DNA of 64,000 nt from Kribbella sindirgiensis (GTDB taxonomy: Bacteria; Actinomycetota; Actinomycetes; Propionibacteriales; Kribbellaceae): positions 1-64,000 of the forward strand of contig NZ_SJKA01000022.1 in NCBI RefSeq assembly GCF_004331435.1, read 5' to 3'. Both the position numbers and the translations under genes were made by a program. Shown here in pieces: positions 7,982 to 16,444 of this stretch (position 1 is its first letter; each line of letters starts with the position of its first letter). Under the pieces are notes generated by a model. It saw nothing but the letters and a program-made list of their open reading frames with translations. It was not told the origin of the DNA and ran no database searches.

Positions 7982-9694
7982 TCAGGCCGGGGAGACGATG
8001 TCCGGTGCTTCCAGGCGGACCTTGTCGGCCGACTCGTCGTCGGGCTGGTCCTGCGAATCGCGTTCGGACTGCACTCGCCGGGTGTAGAACGAGACCTCGC
8101 GCTCGATGGTCGCCTCGTCCCAGCCGAGGATCGGCGCGACCAGCCGGGCAGCCGCCTCGGCGGCGCCGACGCCGCGGTCCCAGGCCTCGATCGAGATCCG
8201 GGTCCGCCGGGCCAGGATGTCGTCGAGGTGCCGGGCGCCCTCGGCCAGCGCGGCGTACACGATCTCGGCCTTCAGGTAGTCCTGCGTACCGGGCAGCTGC
8301 TCGCCCAGCGACGCGTCGTCGGCGACGAGCTCGAGGACCTCGTCGACCAGTGCGCCGTACCGGTTCAGCAGGTGCTCGATCCGGGCGACGTGCAGGCCGG
8401 AGCGCTGCGCGATCAGGTGCCGCTGGTTCCACAGCGCCTGGTAGCCGTCCGCGCCGACCAGCGGGATGTTCTTCGTGACACTGCGCGGCACCCGCCCGTC
8501 GAGCGCGTCCGCGGCCGCGTCGATCGCGTCCTTGGCCATCACCCGGTACGTCGTGTATTTGCCCCCGGCCACCACTACGAGACCTGGCGCCGCGTGCGCG
8601 ACCACATGTTCGCGGGACAGTTTCGACGTACTCTCCGACTCACCGGCGAGCAGCGGCCGCAGACCGGCGTACACGCCCTCGACGTCCTCTCGGGTGAGTG
8701 GGGTGGTGAGGACGGCGTTGACGTGGTCGAGCAGGTACTCGATGTCCTTGCTGGTCGCGGCCGGGTGCGCCTTGTCCAGATGCCAGTCGGTGTCGGTGGT
8801 GCCGATCAGCCAGTGCCGGCCCCACGGGATGATGAACAGCACGGACTTCTCGGTCCGCAGGATCATCCCGGTGCTGGACTGGATCCGGTCCTTCGGGACG
8901 ACGAGGTGGATACCCTTCGACGCGCGGACGTGGTACTGCCCGCGCTCGCCCACCATCGCCTGCGTGTCGTCGGTCCAGACACCGGTCGCGTTCACGACCT
9001 GCTTGGCGCGGACCTCGAACTCGCGCCCGCTCTCCAGGTCCTTCGCCTGGACGCCGGTGACCCGCTCGCCCTGGCGCAGGAACCCGGTCACCTTCACCCG
9101 GTTGGCGACGAGCGCGCCGTACGACGCCGCGGTCCGGGCGAGCTCCATCGTGTGCCGCGCGTCGTCGACCTGCGCGTCGTAGTACTGCAGCGCGCCGACC
9201 AGTGCGGACTTCTTCAGCGACGGTACGAGCCGCATCGCGCCGCGCCGGGTCAGGTGCCGGTGGATGGGCAGTCCGGCGCCGAGGCCGGAGCTGACCGCCA
9301 TACCGTCGTACAGCGCGACGCCGGCGCCGGCGTAGAACCGCTCCCACCAGCGGTGCTGCAGCGGGTACAGGAACGGCACCGGCTTCACCAGGTGCGGTGC
9401 CAGGCGTTGCAGGAGCAGACCGCGCTCCTGCAGCGCCTCGTGCACCAGCCGGAAGTCGAGCATCTCCAGGTAGCGCAGGCCACCGTGGATCAGCTTGCTG
9501 GACCTGCTGGAGGTGCCGCTCGCGAAGTCGCGGGCCTCCAGCAGTCCGGTGGTCAGGCCGCGGGTGGCGGCATCGAGCGCCGCGCCGGTGCCGACCACCC
9601 CGCCACCGATCACCAGGACGTCCAGTTCCCGTCCGTCGGCCAGCACGTCGATCGCGTCGGCCCTTGCTTGCGGTGACAGAGCCACTACAGCCAC
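7982..9694 (-). CDS. glpD: Glycerol-3-phosphate dehydrogenase, FAD-dependent (GlpD)
   Basis: Membrane-associated flavoenzyme of 570 aa that oxidises sn-glycerol 3-phosphate to dihydroxyacetone phosphate and passes electrons to the quinone pool. The N-terminal Rossmann motif is VLVIGGGVVGTG (about residues 26-37), followed by the family signature SGTSSRSSKLIHGGLRYLE. The C-terminal helical domain typical of GlpD is present (about 400-540). GTG start with GGAGGAAA eight nucleotides upstream. It is the last gene of glpF-glpK-glpD, 33 bp after glpK. Full length. Confidence 0.95.
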   Translation of the reverse strand: MAVVALSPQARADAIDVLADGRELDVLVIGGGVVGTGAALDAATRGLTTGLLEARDFASGTSSRSSKLIHGGLRYLEMLDFRLVHEALQERGLLLQRLAPHLVKPVPFLYPLQHRWWERFYAGAGVALYDGMAVSSGLGAGLPIHRHLTRRGAMRLVPSLKKSALVGALQYYDAQVDDARHTMELARTAASYGALVANRVKVTGFLRQGERVTGVQAKDLESGREFEVRAKQVVNATGVWTDDTQAMVGERGQYHVRASKGIHLVVPKDRIQSSTGMILRTEKSVLFIIPWGRHWLIGTTDTDWHLDKAHPAATSKDIEYLLDHVNAVLTTPLTREDVEGVYAGLRPLLAGESESTSKLSREHVVAHAAPGLVVVAGGKYTTYRVMAKDAIDAAADALDGRVPRSVTKNIPLVGADGYQALWNQRHLIAQRSGLHVARIEHLLNRYGALVDEVLELVADDASLGEQLPGTQDYLKAEIVYAALAEGARHLDDILARRTRISIEAWDRGVGAAEAAARLVAPILGWDEATIEREVSFYTRRVQSERDSQDQPDDESADKVRLEAPDIVSPA

Positions 9695-9727
9695 TGTGTT
9701 TCCTCCGAACTCGTTGTTACCTGAAAA

Positions 9728-11245
9728 TCAGTCGACGTCGACCCAGTCCAGGGTGCGCTGCACGGCCTTCTGCCAGCCGGCATACCCCTTCTCGCGCTGC
9801 TCGTCGTTCCACTGCGGCTCCCACCGCTTGTCCTCGTTCCAGTTCGCGACCAGTTCGTCCTTGGTCTTCCAGAACCCGACCGCGAGGCCGGCCGCGTACG
9901 CCGCACCGAGCGCGGTGGTCTCGGCGACGACCGGCTTGCTCACCGGTACCCCGAGGATGTCGGCCTGCATCTGCATGCAGAGTTCGTTCGCCGTCACGCC
10001 GCCGTCGACCTTCAGTACGTCGAGCCGCACGCCGGAGTCCTTCTCCATCGCGTCCGCGACGTCCTTGCTCTGGTAGCAGATCGCTTCCAGTGTCGCTCGC
10101 GCCAGGTGCGCGTTGGTGTTGAACCGGGACAGCCCCACGATCGCGCCGCGGGCGTCGGACCGCCAGTACGGCGCGAACAGGCCCGAGAACGCGGGGACGA
10201 AGTACACGCCGCCGTTGTCCTCGACCTGGCGGGCGAGTGTCTCGGTCTCGCTGGCGCCGGAGATGATGCCGAGCTGGTCCCGCAGCCACTGCACCGCGGA
10301 GCCGGTGACCGCGATCGAGCCCTCCAGCGCGTACACCGGGGCCTCGTCGCCGAACTTGTAGCACATCGTGCTGAGCAGGCCGGCCTTCGAACGGACCAGT
10401 TCGGTGCCGGTGTTCAGCAGCATGAAGTTGCCGGTGCCGTAGGTGTTCTTCGCTTCACCAGGGTTGAAGCACACCTGACCGACCGTCGCCGCCTGCTGGT
10501 CGCCCAGGTCGCCGGTCAGCGGGACGACGCCGCCCAGCGGGCCGTTCGCGAGCGTCTCGCCGTACATGTTCGGGTCCGACGACGGCCGGATCTCCGGCAG
10601 CATCGAGCGCGGGATGTTGAAGAAGCTGATCAGCTCGTCGTCCCAGTCGAGGGTCTCGAGGTTCATCAGCATCGTGCGGCTGGCGTTCGTGACGTCGGTG
10701 ATGTGTACGCCGCCGTTCACGCCGCCGGTCAGGTTCCACAGCAGCCAGGTGTCGGTGTTGCCGAACACGGCGTCACCGGCCTCGGCCGCCGCCCGGACGC
10801 CGTCGACGTTCTCGAGGATCCACTGGACCTTGCCGGCCGAGAAGTACGTCGCCGGCGGCAGGCCGGCCTTCTGCCGGATGACGTCGCCCTTGCCCTCGCG
10901 TTCGAGCGCGGAGGCGATCCGGTCGGTCCGGGTGTCCTGCCAGACGATCGCGTTGTAGTACGGCCGGCCGGTCTTGCGGTTCCAGACCACGGCCGTCTCG
11001 CGCTGGTTGGTGATCCCGAGCGCCGCCAGGTCGCTCGCCTGCAGGCCCTTCGCACCCAGCGCGGTCTGGACCACGGAGCTGGTCCGCTCCCAGATCTCGA
11101 CCGGGTTGTGCTCGACCCAGCCGGCCTGCGGCAGGATCTGTTCGTGCTCCAGCTGATGGATGCCCACCTCGTTGCCGGAGTGGTCGAAGATCATGAAGCG
11201 GGTGCTCGTGGTGCCCTGGTCGACGGCACCGACGAAGTCAGCCAT
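9728..11245 (-). CDS. glpK: Glycerol kinase (second copy, glpFKD operon)
   Basis: FGGY-family glycerol kinase, 505 aa, in the order glpF-glpK-glpD. Motifs include [42 protein letters not shown] and [10 protein letters not shown]. The ATG at 11245 is chosen over an upstream in-frame start at 11263 because GGAGAGG lies at the right distance and the protein then begins [11 protein letters not shown] as usual. It shares long blocks with the other glpK at 5220, so the two are paralogues. The operon position suggests this is the main catabolic kinase. Confidence 0.94.
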   Translation of the reverse strand: MADFVGAVDQGTTSTRFMIFDHSGNEVGIHQLEHEQILPQAGWVEHNPVEIWERTSSVVQTALGAKGLQASDLAALGITNQRETAVVWNRKTGRPYYNAIVWQDTRTDRIASALEREGKGDVIRQKAGLPPATYFSAGKVQWILENVDGVRAAAEAGDAVFGNTDTWLLWNLTGGVNGGVHITDVTNASRTMLMNLETLDWDDELISFFNIPRSMLPEIRPSSDPNMYGETLANGPLGGVVPLTGDLGDQQAATVGQVCFNPGEAKNTYGTGNFMLLNTGTELVRSKAGLLSTMCYKFGDEAPVYALEGSIAVTGSAVQWLRDQLGIISGASETETLARQVEDNGGVYFVPAFSGLFAPYWRSDARGAIVGLSRFNTNAHLARATLEAICYQSKDVADAMEKDSGVRLDVLKVDGGVTANELCMQMQADILGVPVSKPVVAETTALGAAYAAGLAVGFWKTKDELVANWNEDKRWEPQWNDEQREKGYAGWQKAVQRTLDWVDVD

Positions 11246-11272
11246 GGAAAGTCCTCTCCTCACACGTGTGTG

Positions 11273-12106
11273 TCATGCCGCCTTCTCCTCGGGGAGCCGG
11301 CCGGGTTCTTCTTCCTCGTCCGCGATCGGCAGGTTGCGGCCGACCAGGAGGTCGTACAGGAACGCGCCGACCAAAGCGCCGAGGATCGGTGCCACGATCG
11401 GCACCCAGAAATAGAGATCCCCGAACTGGTCTTTGAGTGCTCCTCCGTACCCCGTGATCAGCGAGGCCACCCGGGGCCCGAAGTCACGGGCCGGGTTGAT
11501 CGCGTACCCGGCGTTGGTGCCCCACGCCATCCCGATGCCGACCACCAGCAGGCCGACGAGCAGCGGCGCCATGTTGGCCGCGGGTGACGTGTTGCGCAGG
11601 TCGGTGATCGCCAGGATGACGAACATCAGGATCGCCGTACCGATGATCTGGTCCCGGAAACCGCCCCACATGCCCACGCCGAGATCCAGGCTGCCGTTGC
11701 CGGGCAGGGTGGAGAAGATGCCCTGGGTCTTGATGGTGTGGCCTGGGTCGACCTTGCCGATCGCCTCGGTGTAGTTCCAGCGAACCACGAGCGCCGCCAG
11801 GAACGCCCCGAGGAACTGCGCCACCGAGTACGGCAGCACCTTCCGCCAGCTGAACCCGCGGAACGCCGCCAGCGCGATCGTCACCGCCGGGTTCAGGTGC
11901 GCGCCGGTCATCCGGCCCGCCGTGTAGATGCCCAGGGTCACGCCGAGACCCCATGCCCACGAGATCGAGTCGTGGTTCCCGATCCCGCCCGCCACCACCT
12001 GCGCCACCACGCCGACGCCGAACAGGATCAGGATGAACGTGCCCGCCAGTTCCGCCGAACACTCCCCCAGAAGGGTCTTCGCTTTGACCGCTTCGGTCGT
12101 AGCCAT
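11273..12106 (-). CDS. glpF: Glycerol uptake facilitator (aquaglyceroporin GlpF)
   Basis: MIP-family channel of 277 aa for glycerol entry. Both half-helix motifs are present: HLNPAVTIALA (first NPA) and AINPARDFGPRV (second NPA), with the aspartate after NPAR that marks glycerol facilitators rather than pure water channels. Six transmembrane helices are evident; the C-terminal tail is charged. ATG start with AAGGGAGG upstream. First gene of glpF-glpK-glpD, with a good promoter and a palindromic operator candidate upstream. Confidence 0.95.
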   Translation of the reverse strand: MATTEAVKAKTLLGECSAELAGTFILILFGVGVVAQVVAGGIGNHDSISWAWGLGVTLGIYTAGRMTGAHLNPAVTIALAAFRGFSWRKVLPYSVAQFLGAFLAALVVRWNYTEAIGKVDPGHTIKTQGIFSTLPGNGSLDLGVGMWGGFRDQIIGTAILMFVILAITDLRNTSPAANMAPLLVGLLVVGIGMAWGTNAGYAINPARDFGPRVASLITGYGGALKDQFGDLYFWVPIVAPILGALVGAFLYDLLVGRNLPIADEEEEPGRLPEEKAA

Positions 12107-12148
12107 ACCGAACCTCCCTTCCCCGCCGTGACGACCACGGCTGGCTGG

Positions 12149-12177
12149 AATCTAGGAGCGATCGCGAGGCGGCACAA
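12149..12177 (-). promoter_or_regulatory. Predicted promoter of glpFKD
   Basis: On the minus strand TTGTGC (12172-12177) and TAGATT (12149-12154) are separated by exactly 17 bp. They would start transcription near 12142, about 36 nt before the glpF ATG. A sigma-70/HrdB-type promoter is inferred from hexamers and spacing only. Confidence 0.55.
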
Positions 12178-12184
12178 CGCCCAT

Positions 12185-12203
12185 CGTTCGACATTGTCGA
12201 ACG
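12185..12203. promoter_or_regulatory. 19-bp palindrome, candidate GylR/IclR operator
   Basis: CGTTCGACA-T-TGTCGAACG is a perfect palindrome with 9-bp arms and one central base. It lies 8 bp upstream of the predicted -35 of glpF. Size and symmetry match IclR-family operators, and a gylR-like gene lies nearby. Which protein binds it is inference. Confidence 0.55.
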
Positions 12204-12240
12204 CCGCCCACCCGACTTCCGGCTGCGACACCCAGTCGAG

Positions 12241-12852
12241 TCACCGCAGCGAGTACGTACCTCCCGGCCCGGCGACCGTCGCCAGCAATCCGGGCTCCCC
12301 CGCCGCCACCCGCAGATCGGCGTGCAGAGCCTCGAGTACGGCGTTGACCTCGCCGGGCCGTGGATGTGTCGCCCCGAAGTCGACCAGCTCCACGGACGGC
12401 AACCCCGACCCGGCCGGATGGCTGCTCGTGCCCCAGTCGATCAGGAACGGCACGATCCCGTCGTACGGCGCTGGGTACGTCCACGTCAGCCGCCAACTCA
12501 GCAACTCGCCCGTCGGCGTCCTCCGGCTCATCGCCTCGATCGCCCCGAGGTCCACCCCCGCTTCCCGGGCCGCAGCCACGCCGGCCTCGATGTCCACCGG
12601 CCGAACCGCCCAGGTCACCAGCCGCGACCCCTGAAGCCCGTCGATCCCGAACGGCATCGCCCTTTCGACCGGCCGCTCCAGATCCGGCCCGATGATCTCC
12701 AGGTACGACGTCGGCCCGAACGCGACGAGGTAGTTCCGGGTCCCGCGCCCCTCATGCCGACCGCCTTCAGCCGGCTCGACGCCGGTAGCGACGGCAAACT
12801 CCCGCACACTCCGCTCGAGGTCATCAGTGGCCAGGACCAGATGATCCAACAT
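12241..12852 (-). CDS. Glyoxalase-like (VOC-fold) domain protein
   Basis: A 203-aa protein of the glyoxalase-like/VOC superfamily. It begins MLDHLVLATDDLERSV, the usual first beta-alpha unit with a metal-ligand-type histidine (H4), followed by a YLEIIGPD strand carrying the second acidic ligand. A second VOC-like half follows. Substrate unknown. It is transcribed away from the NACHT gene; the start codons are 82 bp apart, so the two probably share a divergent promoter region. The family call is good; the function is not predicted. Confidence 0.75.
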   Translation of the reverse strand: MLDHLVLATDDLERSVREFAVATGVEPAEGGRHEGRGTRNYLVAFGPTSYLEIIGPDLERPVERAMPFGIDGLQGSRLVTWAVRPVDIEAGVAAAREAGVDLGAIEAMSRRTPTGELLSWRLTWTYPAPYDGIVPFLIDWGTSSHPAGSGLPSVELVDFGATHPRPGEVNAVLEALHADLRVAAGEPGLLATVAGPGGTYSLR

Positions 12853-12934
12853 GCCCCGACCCTACGACGCACTCAGATCCCGTGGACCCGGTAGTTTTGT
12901 GGTCCGTTTCGCATCGCCCCGAGGAGCGCCGCCT

Positions 12935-15900
12935 GTGGCCGTGTCGCCGTACACCTTTCGAGGTGCGATCGACCTGCTCCATCCGGACCGGCGTACCCGG
13001 TCCGTCCTCGACAAGCTGTTCGGTACGGCGCTGTTCGCCGGAGCCGGTGTCGCGGCGGCAACCGGCGGACCGGTCGCAGGACTGACGGCGGCCGCCTGGC
13101 TCGCGCTGGCCGACCCGAAGAACGAGGCGGTGAACCTCCTGACGCCCGTCGTCACCGAGGTCACGCAGCGGCTGCGGGGCTCGAAGGAGGCCGGGCAGCT
13201 CGAGCTGATCGCGGCCGCGCACACGGTCACGGTGCTGTCGTCGTTCTTCGACTCGCTCCCGGCGATCCTCGGCAAGCCCTTCCGCCGGCTCGAGCTCACC
13301 GACGCGGAGCGGGACCGGCTGATCGCGGAGGCGCCCGCGGAACCGGACGGCTTGCTCGACGTCGTCGTGCCGCTGCCGTCTCCGCGGCTCGGGCTCGACG
13401 AGAACATCGACCAGAACATCCGCCCGTACTACGAGCGGCTCGTGGCACGCTGCATCGACTTCTTCACCGGGCTCGACGCCTGGGACCGCGTGAACGCGCC
13501 GAGCGGGCTCGAGAGCGCGATCGTCAATCACTCGGTCGGCTTCTACCGCAGCCGGATGCTCGAACTCGCTCCGTCCGAACCCTTCGCCCTGTGGCTCACG
13601 TTGAACGAGATCGCCGCGACCCGGAACGAGGTCCGGGGACAGGCGACCGCATTCGAGGAACTCCGCGAACTGCTGGCCGTAGCCGCAGCCGGCAGCGCGC
13701 TCGGACCCGGCACCTACCGCGAGCAGCTGGCCCTGGCCGCGGAGGAGGTTCTGGACGAGCCCTTGCTGCGATCGCGGCTGCAGACGGTCGCGTCGCCGAC
13801 AGTGCGCGACGGATTCGTCGAACCGGCGTTCCACCATGCGATCGCGACCAAGGATTCGCGGCCGACCGACGAGGACTGGTGGTCCGAACAGCCGGAGTAC
13901 TCGTCGTTGGTCGAGTTCCTCGCCGGGTACCTCGCAAGTCCGGAGAGCTCCCGCCTGCCGCTGCTGCTGCTCGGCCATCCCGGCGCAGGCAAGTCGCTGC
14001 TGACCGAAGTGCTGGCAGCCCGGTTGCCGGTGCAGTCCTTCGCGGTCGTCCGGATCACGCTGCGCTCGGTGAATCCGGACGACGACCTGGCAACGCAGAT
14101 CACCAAGGAACTACAGCGGACCCTGCAGCGCCCGAACGCCGACCTCGACGTGCTCCGGCGCGAGTGCGGGCCGTGCGACGAGTGCCGCCTGGCCGGGCGT
14201 GTATGCCCGCATCAGTGCCACCTCGTCGTACTCCTGGACGGCTTCGACGAACTCGTCCAGGCGACCGGAGTGGCGCAGTCCGCGTACCTGACGAAGATCG
14301 AGGCATTCCAGAAACGCGAGCGGACGATGGACCGCCCGACCTCCGTCGTCGTCACCTCGCGCACGGTCGTCGCCGACCAGGCCGAGATCCCGCACGGAAC
14401 GCCGATGATCAAACTCCGTGAGTTCGACGACACCAGGATCCAGCACTGGCTGACCGCCTGGAACGCCGTACACGCGGATGCTCCCGACTTCGCGCCGATC
14501 GCACTCGAGGAGCTGACGGCGTCCAAGGACATCGCGGAGCTGGCCCGTCAGCCGCTGCTCCTGCTGATGCTCGCGGTCTACTTGGCGGAGCTCGGAACGA
14601 ACAGCCTGGGTGCGGCGGACCTGACCCAGAGCGGGCTGTACGAACGGATCCTGGACCGGTTCATCATCCGCCAGATCACCGAGAAGTCAGCGCAGTCGAC
14701 GGACGATCAACTGTTGCTGCGGCGTCAGCAACGCCGTCGGCTGCAGTACGCCGCCTTCGGGATGTTCAACCGGGGCCGCCAGCACCTCACCGACGCGGAG
14801 CTCAACGCGGATCTGTCCGCACTGGAGCCCCCGGTCGTCGCAACTCCCGGGATTCAATCGCTCAGCCCGGCCGATCGCGTCCTGGGCGATTTCATGTTCG
14901 TCCACAACGCGCGCGCGGACCGCGAACAGCGCAGCGCATACGAGTTCCTGCACGCGACCTTCGGCGAGTTCCTGGTCGCGGAACTCGTCATCGAACTGCT
15001 CGTCCAGCTGATGCGCCACCGCAAGCTGGAGGCCGGCCTCCCGCACGCGGGCGGTCTGGACGACGAACTCCTGCGCCGCCTTCTCAGCCACCAGCCGCTC
15101 AGCACCCGCCAGCCGATTCTGATCTTCGCCGCCGAGCTCGCCGAGCGCCTGACCGACGACGACCGGGACTCTTTCCAAGCCACCATCAGCCACCTCCTCC
15201 ACCGCGAACTCACCCGCCCGGACGCCGGCGACCAGCTCTACCTGCCACTCCCCTACGACCCGGTACGACGCCGCGCGTCGTACACCGCCAACCTGACGAT
15301 GCTCAGGGTTCTGCTCGCCGACGAACCGGTGCCCATCGAGACGGTCGTGGGTCCGGATCATGTCGACCGCTGGACCCGGATGGTCCGGCTGTGGCGCGCA
15401 GGACTCGACCTGTCGTCGTGGACCACGGTCATGGGTGTGATCGCCGTCGAGGCCGTTGACGACCTCATCAACTTGTCGGTTGCACATCTCACTCCACGGC
15501 TCGACACCGGTCTCGATCCCGCCCTGAACGAGGCCGAACTGCTCGGCGATCTCAGGCACAAGGCCGAGCTCATGATCGGTTCTGTCGATTCCCGGTCGGG
15601 TGACGACCTCTGGCGGCACACCGACGTGGCTGCCATGCAGCAGGTCGCGATCATCGACTTCCTGGGTACGGCCATCCCGCAGTTCGATCGGCTCCTGCCG
15701 TTGGACGACGTGTGGTTCGACGAACTGCTGGCGACGGTCTCGTCGGCGCCGGCGGTCAACTCGAACGTCAGGCGAGCGATCCTGATCCTGCTCTCCCGAA
15801 CCGCTCCGCGCTTGCCGTTCGACTATGTCCAGGAGTTGCTGACTGCCGTCCTGCCGGCTCCGTCGCCCGGGTGGGAGGTCGAACTCGCGGCCGTGGTCGG

Positions 15901-16363
15901 ATGCCACCCGGGGCTGCTGACCGCGTTGCCCGAACTCCGCGACTACCTGTACGCCGCCGACCCGGCGCGCTCGACGACCGTTGTCGCGGTTCTGTGGCGT
16001 GCCGAAGCGCACGCCACCGGAAACGACCGGAGCGAACTTGAGGTCCTCCGGCTCGAGATCGACCGCTACGTCGCCCAATCGATGCCGATCACCTGCGACC
16101 ACTACTTCGCTGCGGATTTCATCACCTATCTGCGGGCCCAGGAGCCGACCCACTGGCTCAGCCAGCACGACGTTCCGCAGATGTTCCGCGACCTGCAAGG
16201 CGAGTATCTGGAGCGGATCGCGCCGGAGGATGTGCTCTACGTCGCGGAGACCTGGCCTGACAGCTCCGGGGACTTCGTTCAGAAGTATCTGCTCAGCCGG
16301 GCGGTTCTCGTGCAGCCAGGCGAGGATCTCACTGGCGCCCTCCGGGAGCTGAGTAACCGCTGA
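12935..16363 (+). CDS. NACHT-type STAND NTPase, candidate anti-phage NLR-like protein
   Basis: A 1142-aa STAND NTPase. The GTG at 12935 is preferred because GAGGAG lies 8 nt upstream and the protein then begins VAVSPYTFRGAIDLL; a longer frame from 12851 has no ribosome-binding site. Residues 1-110 form a hydrophobic helical domain (ending near LIAAAHTVTVLSSFFDSL) resembling actinobacterial NACHT N-terminal helical domains (NNH7-like, from memory). The NTPase has Walker A GHPGAGKS (347-354) and a NACHT Walker B DGFDEL (435-440). Between them is a cysteine cluster C411-x2-C-x2-C-x6-C-x3-C428, possibly a zinc knuckle. The helical C-terminal half (about 700-1142) shows no WD40 or TPR repeats. It stands alone, which fits single-gene bNACHT defence systems; that role is inferred. 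Confidence 0.85.
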   Translation: MAVSPYTFRGAIDLLHPDRRTRSVLDKLFGTALFAGAGVAAATGGPVAGLTAAAWLALADPKNEAVNLLTPVVTEVTQRLRGSKEAGQLELIAAAHTVTVLSSFFDSLPAILGKPFRRLELTDAERDRLIAEAPAEPDGLLDVVVPLPSPRLGLDENIDQNIRPYYERLVARCIDFFTGLDAWDRVNAPSGLESAIVNHSVGFYRSRMLELAPSEPFALWLTLNEIAATRNEVRGQATAFEELRELLAVAAAGSALGPGTYREQLALAAEEVLDEPLLRSRLQTVASPTVRDGFVEPAFHHAIATKDSRPTDEDWWSEQPEYSSLVEFLAGYLASPESSRLPLLLLGHPGAGKSLLTEVLAARLPVQSFAVVRITLRSVNPDDDLATQITKELQRTLQRPNADLDVLRRECGPCDECRLAGRVCPHQCHLVVLLDGFDELVQATGVAQSAYLTKIEAFQKRERTMDRPTSVVVTSRTVVADQAEIPHGTPMIKLREFDDTRIQHWLTAWNAVHADAPDFAPIALEELTASKDIAELARQPLLLLMLAVYLAELGTNSLGAADLTQSGLYERILDRFIIRQITEKSAQSTDDQLLLRRQQRRRLQYAAFGMFNRGRQHLTDAELNADLSALEPPVVATPGIQSLSPADRVLGDFMFVHNARADREQRSAYEFLHATFGEFLVAELVIELLVQLMRHRKLEAGLPHAGGLDDELLRRLLSHQPLSTRQPILIFAAELAERLTDDDRDSFQATISHLLHRELTRPDAGDQLYLPLPYDPVRRRASYTANLTMLRVLLADEPVPIETVVGPDHVDRWTRMVRLWRAGLDLSSWTTVMGVIAVEAVDDLINLSVAHLTPRLDTGLDPALNEAELLGDLRHKAELMIGSVDSRSGDDLWRHTDVAAMQQVAIIDFLGTAIPQFDRLLPLDDVWFDELLATVSSAPAVNSNVRRAILILLSRTAPRLPFDYVQELLTAVLPAPSPGWEVELAAVVGCHPGLLTALPELRDYLYAADPARSTTVVAVLWRAEAHATGNDRSELEVLRLEIDRYVAQSMPITCDHYFAADFITYLRAQEPTHWLSQHDVPQMFRDLQGEYLERIAPEDVLYVAETWPDSSGDFVQKYLLSRAVLVQPGEDLTGALRELSNR

Positions 16364-16444
16364 GAGGCCCCAGGCGGGGTATGCCAACCGTTCGCTGGTG
16401 TATGGCGTCTGTGGGGTGGGTCTGCTCAGGGTTCGGAGGGTTCG

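Noticed and set aside
12851-12934. Upstream extension of the NACHT gene to an ATG overlapping the VOC gene start
   Set aside because: It has no ribosome-binding site and adds an Arg/Pro-rich segment; GTG 12935 has GAGGAG at proper distance and gives the expected N-terminus.
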